Translations under genes and position numbers: made by a program | The notes under the pieces: model-generated | What the model saw: only the letters and a program-made list of their open reading frames with translations | Database searches by the model: none | Told to the model about the DNA's origin: nothing | Assembly (NCBI GenBank): GCA_025506515.1 | Contig: CM046444.1 | Location: 119,164,930 to 119,228,929, forward strand | From: Flaveria trinervia | Lineage: Eukaryota > Streptophyta > Magnoliopsida > Asterales > Asteraceae | Direction: 5' to 3' | Length of the DNA: 64,000 nucleotides | Shown here: piece by piece, positions 48,181 through 60,381 of the stretch | Layout: each line of letters starts with the position of its first letter | Position numbering within the stretch: the stretch's first letter is position 1

Positions 48181-49170
48181 AAGAAAAATCAAACTAAAGT
48201 TCATCTTAAATATATAATCAATAATAGTAAGTGTTTTGATTTGCAAACACAATACCAAGAAAACATAAATTTGTTGAATTCAAGACGTGCAATTTAGGTA
48301 AAAGAACAATCAAGTTTGTCGGATAGCTTGTATTCAGAGAAAATAATATAAATAAAATTTTTACCCGGTGGTTGTTATTTCTTTTCCTAACTCGGGACGC
48401 TTGAATGAATATTCTTACAAAAAAAAACAGTTAGTTTTATAGTGCGATCACAATTAAACATTTCAATATCTGTAACTGTATTTTTTAATTTTTTTTAAAT
48501 TAATCATGTAAAACAAATCTATATTTTATATAAATATATACATGTAACATATATATGAAAAGAAAAAATCGGTTCCAATATCGCTAAAATGAGCTCAATC
48601 GGTGTTAGTTTGAGCTGATTTCTTTCTATTCCCATACATACACTATTGATGTTTCTACACATTTGATACTACAACTTTGTATGTTGTTACACCTTTGATG
48701 CTCCTGCTACATTGAATTGTTGTGCTAATTCTCCCAATTTCAATAGGACTTTATGTTGATGTTGTTAGTTTGGAAGAAGGTTAAGAAAAATTAAAACTTA
48801 AGTTCATCTTAAGTATACAATAAATAATGGTAAGTGTTTTGATTTGCAAATTTAATACCAAGATAACATAAATTCGTGGAATTCAAGATGTACGGTTTAG
48901 ATAAAAGAGAAATCAAGTTTGCCATATTGTTTATATTCAAAGAAAATATTATAGATAAACATTTCCCCATGATGTTTATTTCTCTCTCTAACCGTGATGT
49001 TTGAACAAATACTCTTACGAAACAATCGGTCAGATTTATAGCATGATGACAGCTGAATATTTTAATATATTAATATTAAATATTTTAATATTTAATATTT
49101 TAATATCTGTAGTTGTATCTTTTAATTTTTTTATCTTAATGATGTAGAACAAGTTTATATTTTATATAAA
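48181..49170 (+). repeat. pair of diverged direct repeats
   Basis: About 48181-48540 and 48786-49170 align along their length (AAGTGTTTTGATTTGCAAA, AATACCAAGA-AACATAAATT, TCAAGTTTG, AATATCTGTA.TTGTAT). They are separated by about 245 bp that has no primer site or coding potential. They could be an old segmental duplication or remnant repeats of a small element. Confidence 0.6.
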
Positions 49171-49777
49171 CTAGGTCAAAAGAAAGATTGTCAACTTTGG
49201 TCAATCATTGAGAATCTTGTAAGCGGAAGGTATACGTGTGCGCCTTAACTATTTAGCATGACTAACATCTTTAATAAGAATTGGTTGAGCTCTTAATATT
49301 ATTATTGACTATATATAAACATGATAAAATGTTAAAAGATATATACTACTTAAAAGTCAGATTATAAAAAAAGGTGGAAAATGATCTACATGCGCTATAC
49401 ATGAATATCTATAATTATAACCACCTTGAGTAGTGAAACATTATATTTGCTAGTAACACTATTATTAAACAAAATGTTATAAGTAACACTATTTTATTAG
49501 TTTATAATTACATAACCTTCATCATTACATTTTTATAAACTAACTTTACTAACATTAACATTAATAATATCTATTTATTCCTAATAAAGTGTTTAACAAA
49601 GGAATATTATTTTCAAATTTACTATGAATGACCATCAGTATCTATGAAATACTTGTAGTGTCATCATTAATTGTGACATTTATTTTTTTACATGATCTTG
49701 CTAAAAATTTTTATATTATTGCCAATGTTATCAAAAGTGATGTTAATAATATTACTCTATGGCCATTATAATTAATG
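49171..49777. other. AT-rich intergenic DNA
   Basis: Nothing recognisable. Confidence 0.4.
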
Positions 49778-51700
49778 CTAGGAGTTATACCCCGACGCGC
49801 GTTGCGCCTCTTAAAATCGAGGCTCAGACATACTCGGTTGCAGCTGCACACCGAAAACGACCACACCAAAGCAACCGACACCGGTTTTAGTGTGTCATCA
49901 CAGCCATAAAACAACTAAAACAAATGGTCTCAGAGGAACACACACCCATATTGACAAATAGCATCATCCAACAACATTAGATGACCAACCAGAATATCAT
50001 TGACATTACCAACAAACAACTATTAGAAACCAGATGTGACAAGGAACAACTATGAGAAACCAGATCTGAAAACATTTAAAGGATTATAGAGCCAAAAAAG
50101 GAAAAAGCGTCAGGCGGTTACGGCACCACCATCGTCACCATAACCAATGTTCATACTCAATAGAAGAATCAATTCAAACCGGCCTAAGCTCAATCTCAGA
50201 TGAGCAAAGGCACATGAACATCACCATCATCATAACATGGTTGAAGTAAACATCATCAAAATAACAATATACCCAACAAAAGAATATACACAAATAAGCT
50301 CAAGCTTAGGTCTCAGATGAGAGAAGTGGCATCATCATTGACACCGTGATTTTCCCAAGAACAACATCAGCCTAACAAAATGGCATAAGTAAAAATCATT
50401 GACCAAAAGAAAACCAAAACAAATCAAGGTGTACATATGTTTTTTTAAGTATCATCGACCCAACAAACCCAACATTTTCCAACAAAAACATCATAACAAC
50501 AACATGACCAAACTAAACATCAGCCCCACAACGTCATACCAGTCTCGGATGAAGCATTGCTCATCATCATCGACTCAAACTAATAACATGGCCAAAACAA
50601 ACATCATCAAGGAAAGAATAAGCCAAAATAGAATCATCCAACAAACGATAAAGTAAAACAAAACCATGTTTAAAGTCTGAGATAAGCATTAAACCAACGA
50701 CATGGTCAAGGTAAATGTAGTTGACCAAATAAAAAACCAAAACACCAACAAAGTCTCACATGAGTTATTCCTCGTCATCATCAACACAACAAATCTGCCA
50801 TGCATCACTTAACAACATCCACCATAGGAAAACCCAAAAGAGGTCACGGTTTACTCCCTGCATACCAAGATCAAAGATTAAGCCATAATCAAGACAGTAA
50901 TTCTCAAAATAGAAGATTCAAAGAACCAACATCATTAACGTAGTCGGTCGCCGCCATCAGAATGTCGGTGAGGGCAACTCCGGGCAGCAACGACCATCAC
51001 TCCATAGCACAGCATCTGCGGTCGCCGGGGGTTACGAGACAACGACAATGACCCATCACCCCTACCACCATAGAAAATCTTGTAAAAGAGGAGAAGCGCA
51101 GTGCACACGTGCAATGGCGGCACCCCAAATCTGATGTTAGAGACACCAACGACCATCAGACATTGGCCATCACAACATCCATCCCCAGATCTACACAAAA
51201 CAGGGTGCATATGGATGGTCAGAAGAGAAGAGCCTCGTCGGTGATGCATCGGCATGTAACGGTGGCAAAGAACTCTGCCTCCAAAGCCTCACCTCTGCAA
51301 CACACACACCGCCGTTTGCCACCAAACCACCACCAGTGATGGCGGTCGGTGGAAACACACGCGCACACAGACGAAGGTTGGCTTACAGACCTGCAATGCA
51401 ACAAATGTTGGTTGTGTTGCAGGCAGTGGCGTGCAGGTGGTGGTAGTGCAGTCGGCGCAAGCAATAATACAACCGGTGAATCACAGTGAAAGAGAGAGCA
51501 TTCTCTCTCTCTCGCTCTCTCTCTCTCTCTAGAAATGAACGGATGTGAAATGGAGGAGAAGGAGAAGTAGGAGTAGGAGGAGGAGGAAGAGGAGGAGGAG
51601 GAGGAGAAGAAGAAGAAGACTTAAACTAATGTAATTAAATTCTAAAAAACAATACGACACTATTCATTTCCCGTTAGTTGGGTTTTAGAGTTCATGTTTT
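49778..51700 (-). mobile_element. non-autonomous Helitron, left half of a head-to-head pair
   Basis: The minus-strand 3' end reads GGCGCAACGCGCGTCGGGG, then TATAACTCCTAG. Adjacent DNA shares blocks with the 6715 element (GAGGCTCAGACATA, GCACACCGAAAA, ACACCGGTTTT). The 5' side is placed near 51700 because CACTATTCATTTCCCG at 51659 resembles the inverted start of the 43.4-kb element; this is approximate. The interior at 50930-51470 is GC-rich and gene-like, but no family is recognised. Confidence 0.5.
51502..51622. repeat. CT and GGA microsatellites
   Basis: A TC-rich run at 51502-51530 is followed at 51551-51622 by a GGA/GAA triplet run. Both are within Helitron-type DNA. Confidence 0.9.
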
Positions 51701-52968
51701 GGTCATAATAGTTTTATGATTTACATTTTCCCCCTCCACATATTACAATGGTGTACAACCTGAGAGAACCCAAAACTAAACCTCCTATTAGATGCCGGTA
51801 AGGACAACGATGACCGTCATGTGGCAATCTCCCGTCGCAAAAGCCCGAGGACCGCCTTCCCCACCCGACCTCTAGCTACCGCCACCACAGAAACCGAATA
51901 CCGCCATCAACACCTCTACCGCCGACTACCTCGATGACCGGCCCATCTCCCACCACAGAAATCACAGATCGCCATCCCTATCCCTATCAGATCTGTAACG
52001 ATGAAGACGGCCCAGTCACCATTGCGTAACCACTACCTAACCACCCAAATTGAGGTAGATTTCGATCATCCTTTGGAAATTGAACGTGATGTGCTCTCTA
52101 TTTCGTATCTGCATGTTTTGTTTCAACTAGGTGGTGGTTGAGAGAAGGAAGGAGAAGATGAAGATGGACAAATAGGGAATGTGATGTGTGGTTATATGCG
52201 TGAAATTGATGGTTGTGCCATTAATTTCACATGGAGTTACTTTTGAGTTCACAAGTCTGCCCCTTATACTTTTATTATTTATAAAAATATTATAACTAAC
52301 AAAATGATGATGGGGATTCAACAATTAATGGCTTATGGCTGACCTTAAATTAAGTATTGTTGGGTTTTTTCTTTTATGGTTTTGATTTTTGGGTGTGATT
52401 TTTATATCTTTGTATATATTTAAGTTCAGACAACTTCATATTAATTTAATTTTAGTTTGTCATTTTCAACAATAGATACATTTTCCTAATTTCAACCCAC
52501 TTAACTATACGAATAGTCTAATTTTTTTTGTTATTTTGATTTTTGAGTAGTTTTTTAACTAATTTTATGAATCTTTAACAATTGACATATCTCTTTGAAA
52601 TAAGAATTCATTTTGAACATTTGAATAATAGATTGATGTATGCACATCAACTATAACCATGAGTAATTTTTAAACGGATAGCTCCCAAAACAAAGGCATG
52701 TCCTATCAAAAACTTGTATTCGTAAAAATATTTGGAAATATAAAAGTTTATGCAACCCCATTAAAAACTGTCACTAAGAAAATCTCTTTCTACCAGGAGT
52801 TCAAAAAGTTTTTTTGTATGACAAACATGTAAGTCCTAAAACATCAACATAATAATAGATTAAATTCAAAATATTATATGTTGAAAACAAATTGGTTTGA
52901 TTGTAGTCTATAGTTTATTACGTTGCATACAACGCCAACGCAACGCGCGACGGGGGTAAAAAAACTAG
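51701..52968 (+). mobile_element. Helitron 3' end, right half of a head-to-head pair
   Basis: The right end reads GCCAACGCAACGCGCGACGGG, then GGTAAAAAAACTAG followed by T, the plus-strand form of the family terminus. The start is not visible, so the left limit given is only the limit of the neighbouring element. A GC-rich stretch at 51790-52030 (CCGCCATC, CCACCACAG repeats) is gene-like but unrecognised. Confidence 0.45.
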
Positions 52969-53046
52969 TAATGTTAATTTAAAAACCGAAAGGAATAGTT
53001 TGAAGTTTTGGTGTTTATGTTTTGACCACAGGATTTATTTGGTTTT

Positions 53047-53752
53047 TGTAACACACAGTTAGTTTTGGGAGACCCAAACAAATGAATAAAGTGAAGAAAA
53101 AGAAGGAAAATAAATAAAATCCAAGTCTAGGGGTTAAAAGTGATAAAAATGACAAAATCTTTGAAAAGTTGGTGAATAAAGGTTATGGCCGCCCATCACC
53201 CTCTCTTCACTCATAATCCTCGGATATTCTTTTAGAGAGAGGGAGTAGCTGGAAGCTGTAAACTCTCGGTTTTAGAAGGAAGAACAAGAAAGAATTCGAA
53301 TTCAAGGTAAGAATTCATGGTTTTTAAGTGTTCTTAACTTGCCTCGATGCTTATGTGTGTTTGTATGTTCGGTTGTGTGTGTTTTTGGTGGGTTTCTAGG
53401 TGGTTGAACTCAACTGGCAAACAAGTTTGGAAGAAGCCATACTCAAGAGATGCAAAGGTGAGTTCTAGAACCCTTCTTTTACATGTTTTAATTGATTTTT
53501 GGGGCTGGAAATGCATGAACTTATATTTTTATAAAACTGGGTTCTATACCCGTATGAATGAATCTGTGTATGTTGTTGTTATGATGTGATGTTGGACTAT
53601 GTTCACACTGGATGATGTTATGGTTGTGTTTCTAAGGTTTTGAATGTAAGATTTATAACATGATAGATAGTGTTTGGGAACTAAAATCTGATGTTTAGGG
53701 CTCATATGTCTAAGTTTTAGAATCGGCCCAAGTGTTCAAAAGAAATGCGGAT
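53047..53752 (+). other. probable LTR-retroelement leader DNA
   Basis: It begins TGTAACACACAG, an LTR-like start. A CT/GA-rich leader and a possible splice donor (TTCAAGGTAAGAATTC at 53302-53317) follow. No protein is recognised in the open frame at 53347-53589. The assignment rests on position between other retroelement pieces. Confidence 0.3.
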
Positions 53753-54097
53753 GAACAGTTAATGCAAATGAGCATTGACCACTAAGTAAGTCAATGCGGA
53801 TGAGTGTTGGGGAAATATGGGTGAACAGTTAATGCGGATGAGCATTGACCACTAAGTAAGTCAATGTGGATGAGTGTTGGGGAAATGCGGATGAACCGTT
53901 AATGCGGATGAGCATTGACCACTAAGTAAGTCAATGCGGATGGAAAGTCAATGCGGATGGAAAGTTAATTCGGATGGAAAGTCAATGCGGATGGAAAGTC
54001 CAAGTGTGAGCAAATGCGGATGAGGAAATGCAGATTAGCATTGACAAATGCGGATGAGTAAAGTCAATGCGGATGAACAAAAGCCAAATGCGGATGA
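53753..54097 (+). repeat. AATGCGGATG minisatellite
   Basis: Two full 70-bp units (53753-53822 and 53823-53892) and a partial third contain AATGCGGATGAGCATTGACC and ACTAAGTAAGTC. They are followed by 17-18-bp units GTCAATGCGGATGGAAA (53931-54000) and looser copies up to 54097. The common core AATGCGGATG appears more than a dozen times. Nested periods suggest expansion by unequal exchange or slippage. Confidence 0.9.
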
Positions 54098-54159
54098 ACA
54101 CTTAGAATATTTTCTGACTTTTGGGGGAAAAAGTTGAAATTTAGGCTTTGACTTGGGAG

Positions 54160-54310
54160 GTTCTCAGGGGCTATGTAAGTTGACTTTTTAAGGTCATACA
54201 TAATGATGTTATGATGTATGATTGATGCTTATGTATGATGGTATGCATGATGGTATGTATGATGTATGTTATGTATGTATGATGTATGTTATGTATGTAT
54301 GATGCCCAGT
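54160..54310 (+). repeat. ATGATGTATGTT short tandem repeats
   Basis: GATGTATG / TTATGTATGTAT units are repeated irregularly. Confidence 0.75.
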
Positions 54311-54499
54311 ATGATGATGTTGACTGTGTATGTTGATGTTCCTCATTATTATGTATGATTATTTTCTCGTGGCTTTACGTTGAATGTGAACGAATGAAAT
54401 TAAAGTATTATGTAACGTAAAGTGGAAGATAATGAAAAGAGGAACGAAATGAAAGAATGCATGCATTAATGAATGAACAAACGAAAGAAAGGCTTGCAA

Positions 54500-54710
54500 G
54501 CAAATGTATGGAGGTTCACACTCAATGACGAGTGTTAGCTCAACCATGTGCGGTTAGCTACCCCATGAGGATGCACACTAGGGCTTAATCTGTGTGATTA
54601 AGCAAATGTATGGAGGTTCACACCCAATGAGGGGTTGTCAGCTCAACTGTGTGCGGGTTAAATACCCCATGAGGATGCACACAGGGGTTTAATCTTTGTG
54701 ATTGACCATA
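54500..54710 (+). repeat. tandem ~102-bp duplication
   Basis: Two copies start GCAAATGTATGGAGGTTCAC at 54500 and 54602. Both contain GTCAGCTCAA-like text, then ACCCCATGAGGATGCACAC and a TAATC.GTGATT end. This sort of text is common in Asteraceae-type LTR DNA; that is recollection, not proof. Confidence 0.75.
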
Positions 54711-55032
54711 TATATGGGGTCCTTGTCGCTTAACCCTAGATGAATTGTTTGCTGCTCAAGAGGTGGGTTAAGCACATGACAGGACCTAGATGGTAACAAA
54801 AGATAATAAAAGTATGAAATAAACGATGATGAAGATAATGAATATTATCTATGTGTAAGTACGATGTGTGATCACATTCTAAAACCTGTTATGATTGAAT
54901 GAAAGTATGTTGGAGCTGTAAAAGATAGTCTATATTATCAACACAGTGAAAGTCAACAAAAGTCAACATCACGGTCAAAGTCAACAAAAGTCAAACCCGA
55001 CATGTTCGAGACGAGGAACCGAGACGAGACGT

Positions 55033-55369
55033 TGAAGATTTAGATGACTAGGAGTTTTTATAATAAATATATTTTGTGTGAAAAAATATATTTTATCTTG
55101 ATTTTAGTCATTTTTATGCTTAATATGTAATTTTGCATTAATTAGCCTAAGTCTAGGGACTTAAATGTAATTAGTGAATATTATATTCACTATAAATAGC
55201 CTAATTGTAACTAGAATTAGGCTAATGGTTAAATGACCAATAGGTTGAGGGATTACTTGTAAACATATTTTGCAATCTAATGAAAATCAAAGGGGTTTTA
55301 TTTGTGATTATCATATTTTGATCTATAATCTTCATGATTTGATTCAAGTTTGATCATCCTGGATTTACA
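55033..55369 (+). mobile_element. 5' LTR of a retrotransposon (start uncertain)
   Basis: It ends GGATTTACA at 55369, three bases before a primer binding site. Inside is a TATA box TATAAATAG at 55191, and a polyadenylation-like AATGAAAA lies downstream. The start is placed at TGAAGATTTAG (55033) by TG...CA convention only; no second LTR copy was found in the window to confirm it. Confidence 0.45.
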
Positions 55370-55372
55370 ATT

Positions 55373-55385
55373 TGGTATCAGAGCC
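55373..55385 (+). promoter_or_regulatory. retrotransposon primer binding site (tRNA-iMet)
   Basis: TGGTATCAGAGCC matches the standard plant primer site complementary to the 3' end of initiator tRNA-Met. It lies 4 bases after the LTR end and before the gag remnant. Confidence 0.85.
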
Positions 55386-56136
55386 ATTTTGGATCAAATT
55401 CACTGAAGATTTGAAGAATTTTAAGGAGGGAAGTTGAGGTTTTGGTTGTTTTTGTTCAATATCATGTTTTCATCAGTTTCGGATCAAATTTGAGTGTTAT
55501 TGATATGGAATTTGATTAAAGTTGCTTGTTATTGGTTGGGAAAGCTCTATTAATCATCAGGTTTCAAATCCATTGAGATTTGGGCGATTTTAGATTGATT
55601 TCGTGTTGAAAAAGATTTTCAGCTTCGTCTAGCGAAATTACAGATTCATCCAGCGAAACTGCCTGTTCTTTCAGCGAAACTACAAGTGTTTTACAATTTG
55701 TAGTTAATTTTAGCATCTCTGCGAAACTAGTTTCATTGAATGAAAGTTCAACAGTGCTTGTGGGTGATTTACAAGTGAATTGCTACCGAAAGTATCAGTG
55801 AACAAAAGTTCAAGCTTGTTTCGTGCGAACTTGTCAGCGAAACTAAGCTGTTTTAGGCATTTGGCTAGCGAAACTACTGCCGAAATTTCCAGTGAAACTA
55901 GAGTTCACAGCTAAACTAGCTCTGCGAAACTATAATTTCGGCGAAACTATCAATTCTTTAGCGAAATTCGAATGTTAAAGATGACTTTTTTCCCCTAGTT
56001 GGGATTAATTGAGTTCATCCCATGTTAAAGCTTGACCTTAGTTACTAAGATTGTCTAGCGTGACATTTAAGAATATATTTTTCCCAGGGGAGAACTATTT
56101 TACATTTTTTGGGAAAAAAAATTTTGGGGCATTTAA

Positions 56137-58187
56137 TTGTTCAAAATTTTTACAATCATATCATCTTCAGAAGACTTTAATAATCACATAATGGCACAAA
56201 GCCGGTTTGACTATTTTACAGGTACAAAGAAAGAAAAATTATCAGATTTAATTAATCGATTTTTGAAAGTAGCAAATAATCTAAAGAAGCATGTGCCTGA
56301 TCTCAGTAATCATGAACAAATTCAAAAGCTTCTCGACTCTCTTCCATATACATGGATCATCAAGTTAAATTGTTAAAGAAAGAAGAGGTTATGTCGACAC
56401 AAAACTTATGGATATGATCAACATACTAAAATCTCTCGAGCTGGATATCCAAAGAAAAGAATTTCAGCAAGCCGTCTTCTCACATCAAACCAACACGCTT
56501 AATATTGAACTTGTTTCTTCTGTAACAAACATACTTGATTACAAAGCCGAGCTGATTGAAAAGATGAAATTATTGAGAACTGATTTGGATTCCACTCTTA
56601 AAATCAAAGAAAATTGTGAAGCTTTGAGAGTTGACAATGACAGTAAACCTGAGTCTGTGATAACCGATGATGATAAGGCTGGAAAATCTGATAAAAGAGA
56701 GAAAGAATCTGAGGCTGACCAGATGCTGAAGGTCAAAGAAGAGGAACAACAAAAATTCACAAGGGTTTGCAACTGTAAGAAGAGCTTAGCTGCAGAACGA
56801 ACTATCATAAATCTTCCTTATGAGTCTGTTCAGGATATGTGTTCTTCATCTTAAAATCCGTTTATTGGGGATTTATAAGGCAAATAGATTGTTATTGGAA
56901 AATGAAAAAGAATTAAAAACAATCAATCAGGAATTAAAGAAAAATGAAATTGCTTTTTCAAGGAAACTTAATGAAGCATTGGCTGAAAATGATCTTTTAA
57001 GAAGAATTAACGTTGAAATTAATATTTTAAGAGAAATGGCTATTTTAGCTCAATTTGAAACAACTCAGCTTCAAACGAAGCTTGATAAATGGACCCTTTC
57101 ACACATGAAAAAGGATGAGCTTATTGCTAAACAACAAGGGGCGCGGGTAAAACATGGGATTGGATATAAATCTGATGGTGAAACTGTATTTAATTCAGTT
57201 CCACCTCCTACTTTATGTTATTCACCAATCCCCAGACCTCATTCAACAAATGATTTGATTGAAGCTGTAGAAACTATTCGTTTAAATGCAGGATTAAGTA
57301 GCATTAATCTTAAAGAGGTTAGAGATGTGTAGGATTCTCCTATAGGTTTGGGATTCCTCAGGGAGGAGTATGATAAGAAGATTTATGACGATTCCACTTC
57401 TGATGCTCCAAAACCAATATCAGTTGCTTCTCCAACCTTCTTCAACAAATTCAAAACAGGTAATATTCCTTCGTTTGTTCCTGTCAGGTTGGTTAAAGAA
57501 GGAACAGTTGTCGAATCATCAAGCAATCAGAATCCTATAAGCGAAGCCAACACAATAGGAGATGTCAATCAAGATCTGTTGGAGAAAGATCTGTGTATAC
57601 GAGACTGAACAAGCTCAGATGATGAATCAATCACAGAGTTGCGTGTTGGTTCTTCACAGATCAAGATGTCTCCTAACATTGTCAAGTATTAAAAGCTTCC
57701 AAAAGATGAATCAAGACCAATATGGATCTCTTCTCCAACTGTAAAACAACCCAGTCAGTCAGTAAAGATCTCATACCCTGTTCAACATAGCAAATTCCAA
57801 AACAAGCAAGATTCTACATCAACATCAAAGCAATCTTCAATTCCAAATGCTTCACACGGGTCAGTCAAGCATCAAAAGCCCTTCAAGGCTTGTTTTGAGT
57901 GTGGAAAAGAAGGACATGTGGTAAAGAAATGTCCTCAAAGGCTTGCTACGGATCGTAAAGGCAAAACGAATTGCTTCTCCAGCTGTAAGTCTACAAAGAA
58001 TGTTCCAGATGGTAAAGGCGACACGGGTTGCTTCTCTGGATCAAGAGGTAAAAATCACACATCTTTGAATGGTTGGATGAAAAACCCTCCATCTAAACCT
58101 TTTCATATGAAGCCGGTTTCACATGATTCAATGATGAAAATGACCAAAGGTTCAAAACCAAATTCTTTTCCTTCTGGTTTTAAATAG
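56137..58187 (+). pseudogene. broken retrotransposon gag
   Basis: Pieces lie in several frames with stops between them: 56137-56376, 56408-56854, 56820-57332, 57348-57608 and 57918-58187. The first contains FDYFTGTKKEKLSDLINRFL and NNLKKHVPDL, similar to the UBN2-type gag of Copia-like elements. The middle pieces are Lys/Glu-rich coiled-coil-like. At about 57890 comes a zinc knuckle CFECGKEGHVVKKC (C-x2-C-x4-H-x4-C). Further on at 58316-58368 a piece reads YIDLKGTPMTTMAWVPL. No protease, integrase or reverse transcriptase follows, so pol is lost. It lies downstream of the LTR and primer site in the expected order. Confidence 0.75.
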
Positions 58188-58189
58188 AA

Positions 58190-59600
58190 AATGATTTCCA
58201 AATTTAATTCATTCAAATCCAAATTAATTGAACTGAAACAAATTTGAAAAATTAAAAAGAAGGATACAGATATCCCTGATTGTTTAAACGGTTGTGTGCC
58301 AAAATAGGTTTCTTATATTGATTTAAAAGGAACACCCATGACTACAATGGCTTGGGTTCCCCTTTCAAACTAATTTGTTAATGAGTGCAGGAACAATTCA
58401 GGAGGACTGTTAGTAATTCGGTTTACTGACAGGGATTGTTCATAATTCAAATTTGAGACGGAACAAACAGGTTAAGGTCATGGTAGTCTTTGAATGATTT
58501 TGAAATTCTCAAACATATCAATAACGATTGTTGACATGTTTGTCCACTTAAACCCATGCCCTATCTTTTTCAACAAACAGCATATGATTCGTTAAGGTCC
58601 GATTAGATGCTTTAGAATGTTAGGATCCCACAAACATTTGGCAAAAACCCTCAACCAAACTCAGGGTTTCTTGAATTTTATAATGATCTTTAAAGAGCAT
58701 GGCGTGTGCATTAGTGTGCAAGTAATTATCAACAGAATATGCATTCTGTGATGAATTCATCATTTAGATGATTTGACCCAACATAGACCAAAATAGTGAG
58801 AGCTCCAGGTTTATACTCACGTATAACAGAGGAGAACACCATTTTAATATGTGTCGATGATAGCTCCAGGTCAGTACTACCGTACAGCACAGGAGATCAT
58901 CACTCCAGGTCAGTACTACCGTACAGCAGAGGAGATAAACACAAACACAAGACACATAAATACACCAATCAAGGCACAAAGATATGGCTTATATGATTTG
59001 TATCATAATGGGTGAAAGATCAATTCTCAATCCAACCTTTGTCGGGACTCAGTTTTTGTGCAGGCCAAAAAGGATTGCGTAAATCTAGACATCCTTAAGC
59101 ATATATTTTAATTTAAATCATGATGCTGCTGTCTACTTTATTCTTCAAGCTGAGTCTATCAAGCATATCATTAAAGAATCTGTTTGTTTTTCTATTATTT
59201 GCACTTAAAAATAAGATGAGAATCAGATAACAGCATCAGTTACTATCATTTCTTATTTTATAAACGCAAGTCATGCCAAAACAAGCATTTCAAGAAGATA
59301 TACAATCATTTTTCAATCATCTCGAATCAAGTTCCCTGTTCTCTTTTCATTTTTATTTACTGTACTCTCCCCTTAAATTTTTATTTTTGCAAACTTTTTT
59401 TTATTTTTTTTATCTTTTATTTTTTTAATTTAAAAAAAACTAAACAAAAATAAAAATTTATCAAAGAAGGTCTTCCAAACTATACTGATGTGAAGATAAA
59501 AAATGAATTCTCAAGAAATATGTAGTGATTATGAAGTGAGAACTGTGATTGTGTAGATAAAAATCCAGATTCATTTTTTTTGATATAACAGATGACTATA
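58190..59600. other. retroelement remainder, no gene
   Basis: Degenerate DNA between the gag remnant and the Helitron. It includes a short tandem repeat (58799-58937) and an AT/T-rich stretch at 59330-59460. No pol domain, second LTR or Helitron 3' end was seen. Confidence 0.4.
58799..58937 (+). repeat. CTCCAGGTCAGTACTACCGTACAGC tandem repeat
   Basis: Three copies start at 58801, 58862 and 58901; the second and third are nearly identical over 33 bp. Each contains GTAC-TACC-GTAC, a small inverted repeat. Confidence 0.8.
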
Positions 59601-59637
59601 GTTATTATTGATTGCGAGTACTTTAGAAGTATCTAAC

Positions 59638-60333
59638 CTGCTGTCTTTGAGTGTGATTGTAACAAAAGGTGCGCCGGCATTTGTTCTTTTATCATGTAGG
59701 TCTTGCAGGATTCCAATGTAATCTGGGTGGGCAGTGTTAACATGTTATAATGGTGAACATGTATGTAATGGATGATGTTGAAAACGGTTGTAACAGAAAC
59801 CCTTACCCACGATTGATCTTTTGTTTATTTGAGCTGGATCCTTGCTTTGCTCGTGGAGGTAATCCAACCTTTGACGGGAGACAAATTCAAAATATTGGCG
59901 AGGGAGGTCGGGAGTGTCCTCAATGGGTGTAAACACCGTTGCTGGTCCAACTCGCATGTATGCAGGATGACCTACAGTTGAGGTGAACCTGTCAGGGTCC
60001 GTGCATGCATAGCCTTTAACCCGGTAACAACATTGCACTTGAAGCTTTGATGCCACTGTTCTTTGGTCTTTACCCTTTGCTACGACCTGTATTCCTATGC
60101 CCTGTTGTAGAATAGTGAGTTATAATTGTAAATGACCGAAAACAAATGGAAGTGAGATTTGGTGTATGATAAGGAGAAAGTTTCAAGATTTGGGTTGAGT
60201 TTACTTGTCAATCCACAAACACATAGCATGTTGCATTGTCTCTAAAGGCAGGCTTCCAGGTACGAACCACACGAACGTCAAGTTCAGGTGCTACTCCACC
60301 AGGTCTTAGGCTTGATATCTCAGTGTCCTCCAT
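59638..60333 (-). pseudogene. RPA1/DUF223-like OB-fold gene of the Helitron
   Basis: Three exons fit: complement(59638..59722, 59807..60101, 60205..60333), GT-AG, with phases that agree. Exon 1 begins MEDTEISSLRPGGVAPEL and contains VVRTWKP and TCYVFVD; its penultimate codon is TGA, where family members have a sense codon. Exon 2 starts GIGIQVVAKGK and includes VKGYACTDPDRF and FTPIEDTPDLPRQYFEFV. Exon 3 reads DYIGILQDLHDKR and TITLKDSR, the usual start of the next OB-fold. This is the replication protein A large-subunit-like (DUF223) family, single-strand DNA binding, often carried by plant Helitrons. The 3' part was not found, so it is truncated as well as interrupted. Confidence 0.65.
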
Positions 60334-60381
60334 CTCTATTAACCTGTTTAGGGAAGAAACACATAGATAAAAGCAACGATG

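Noticed and set aside
53753..54097. Possible CRISPR-like array
   Set aside because: Units are contiguous with irregular period and no unique spacers; it is a eukaryotic minisatellite.
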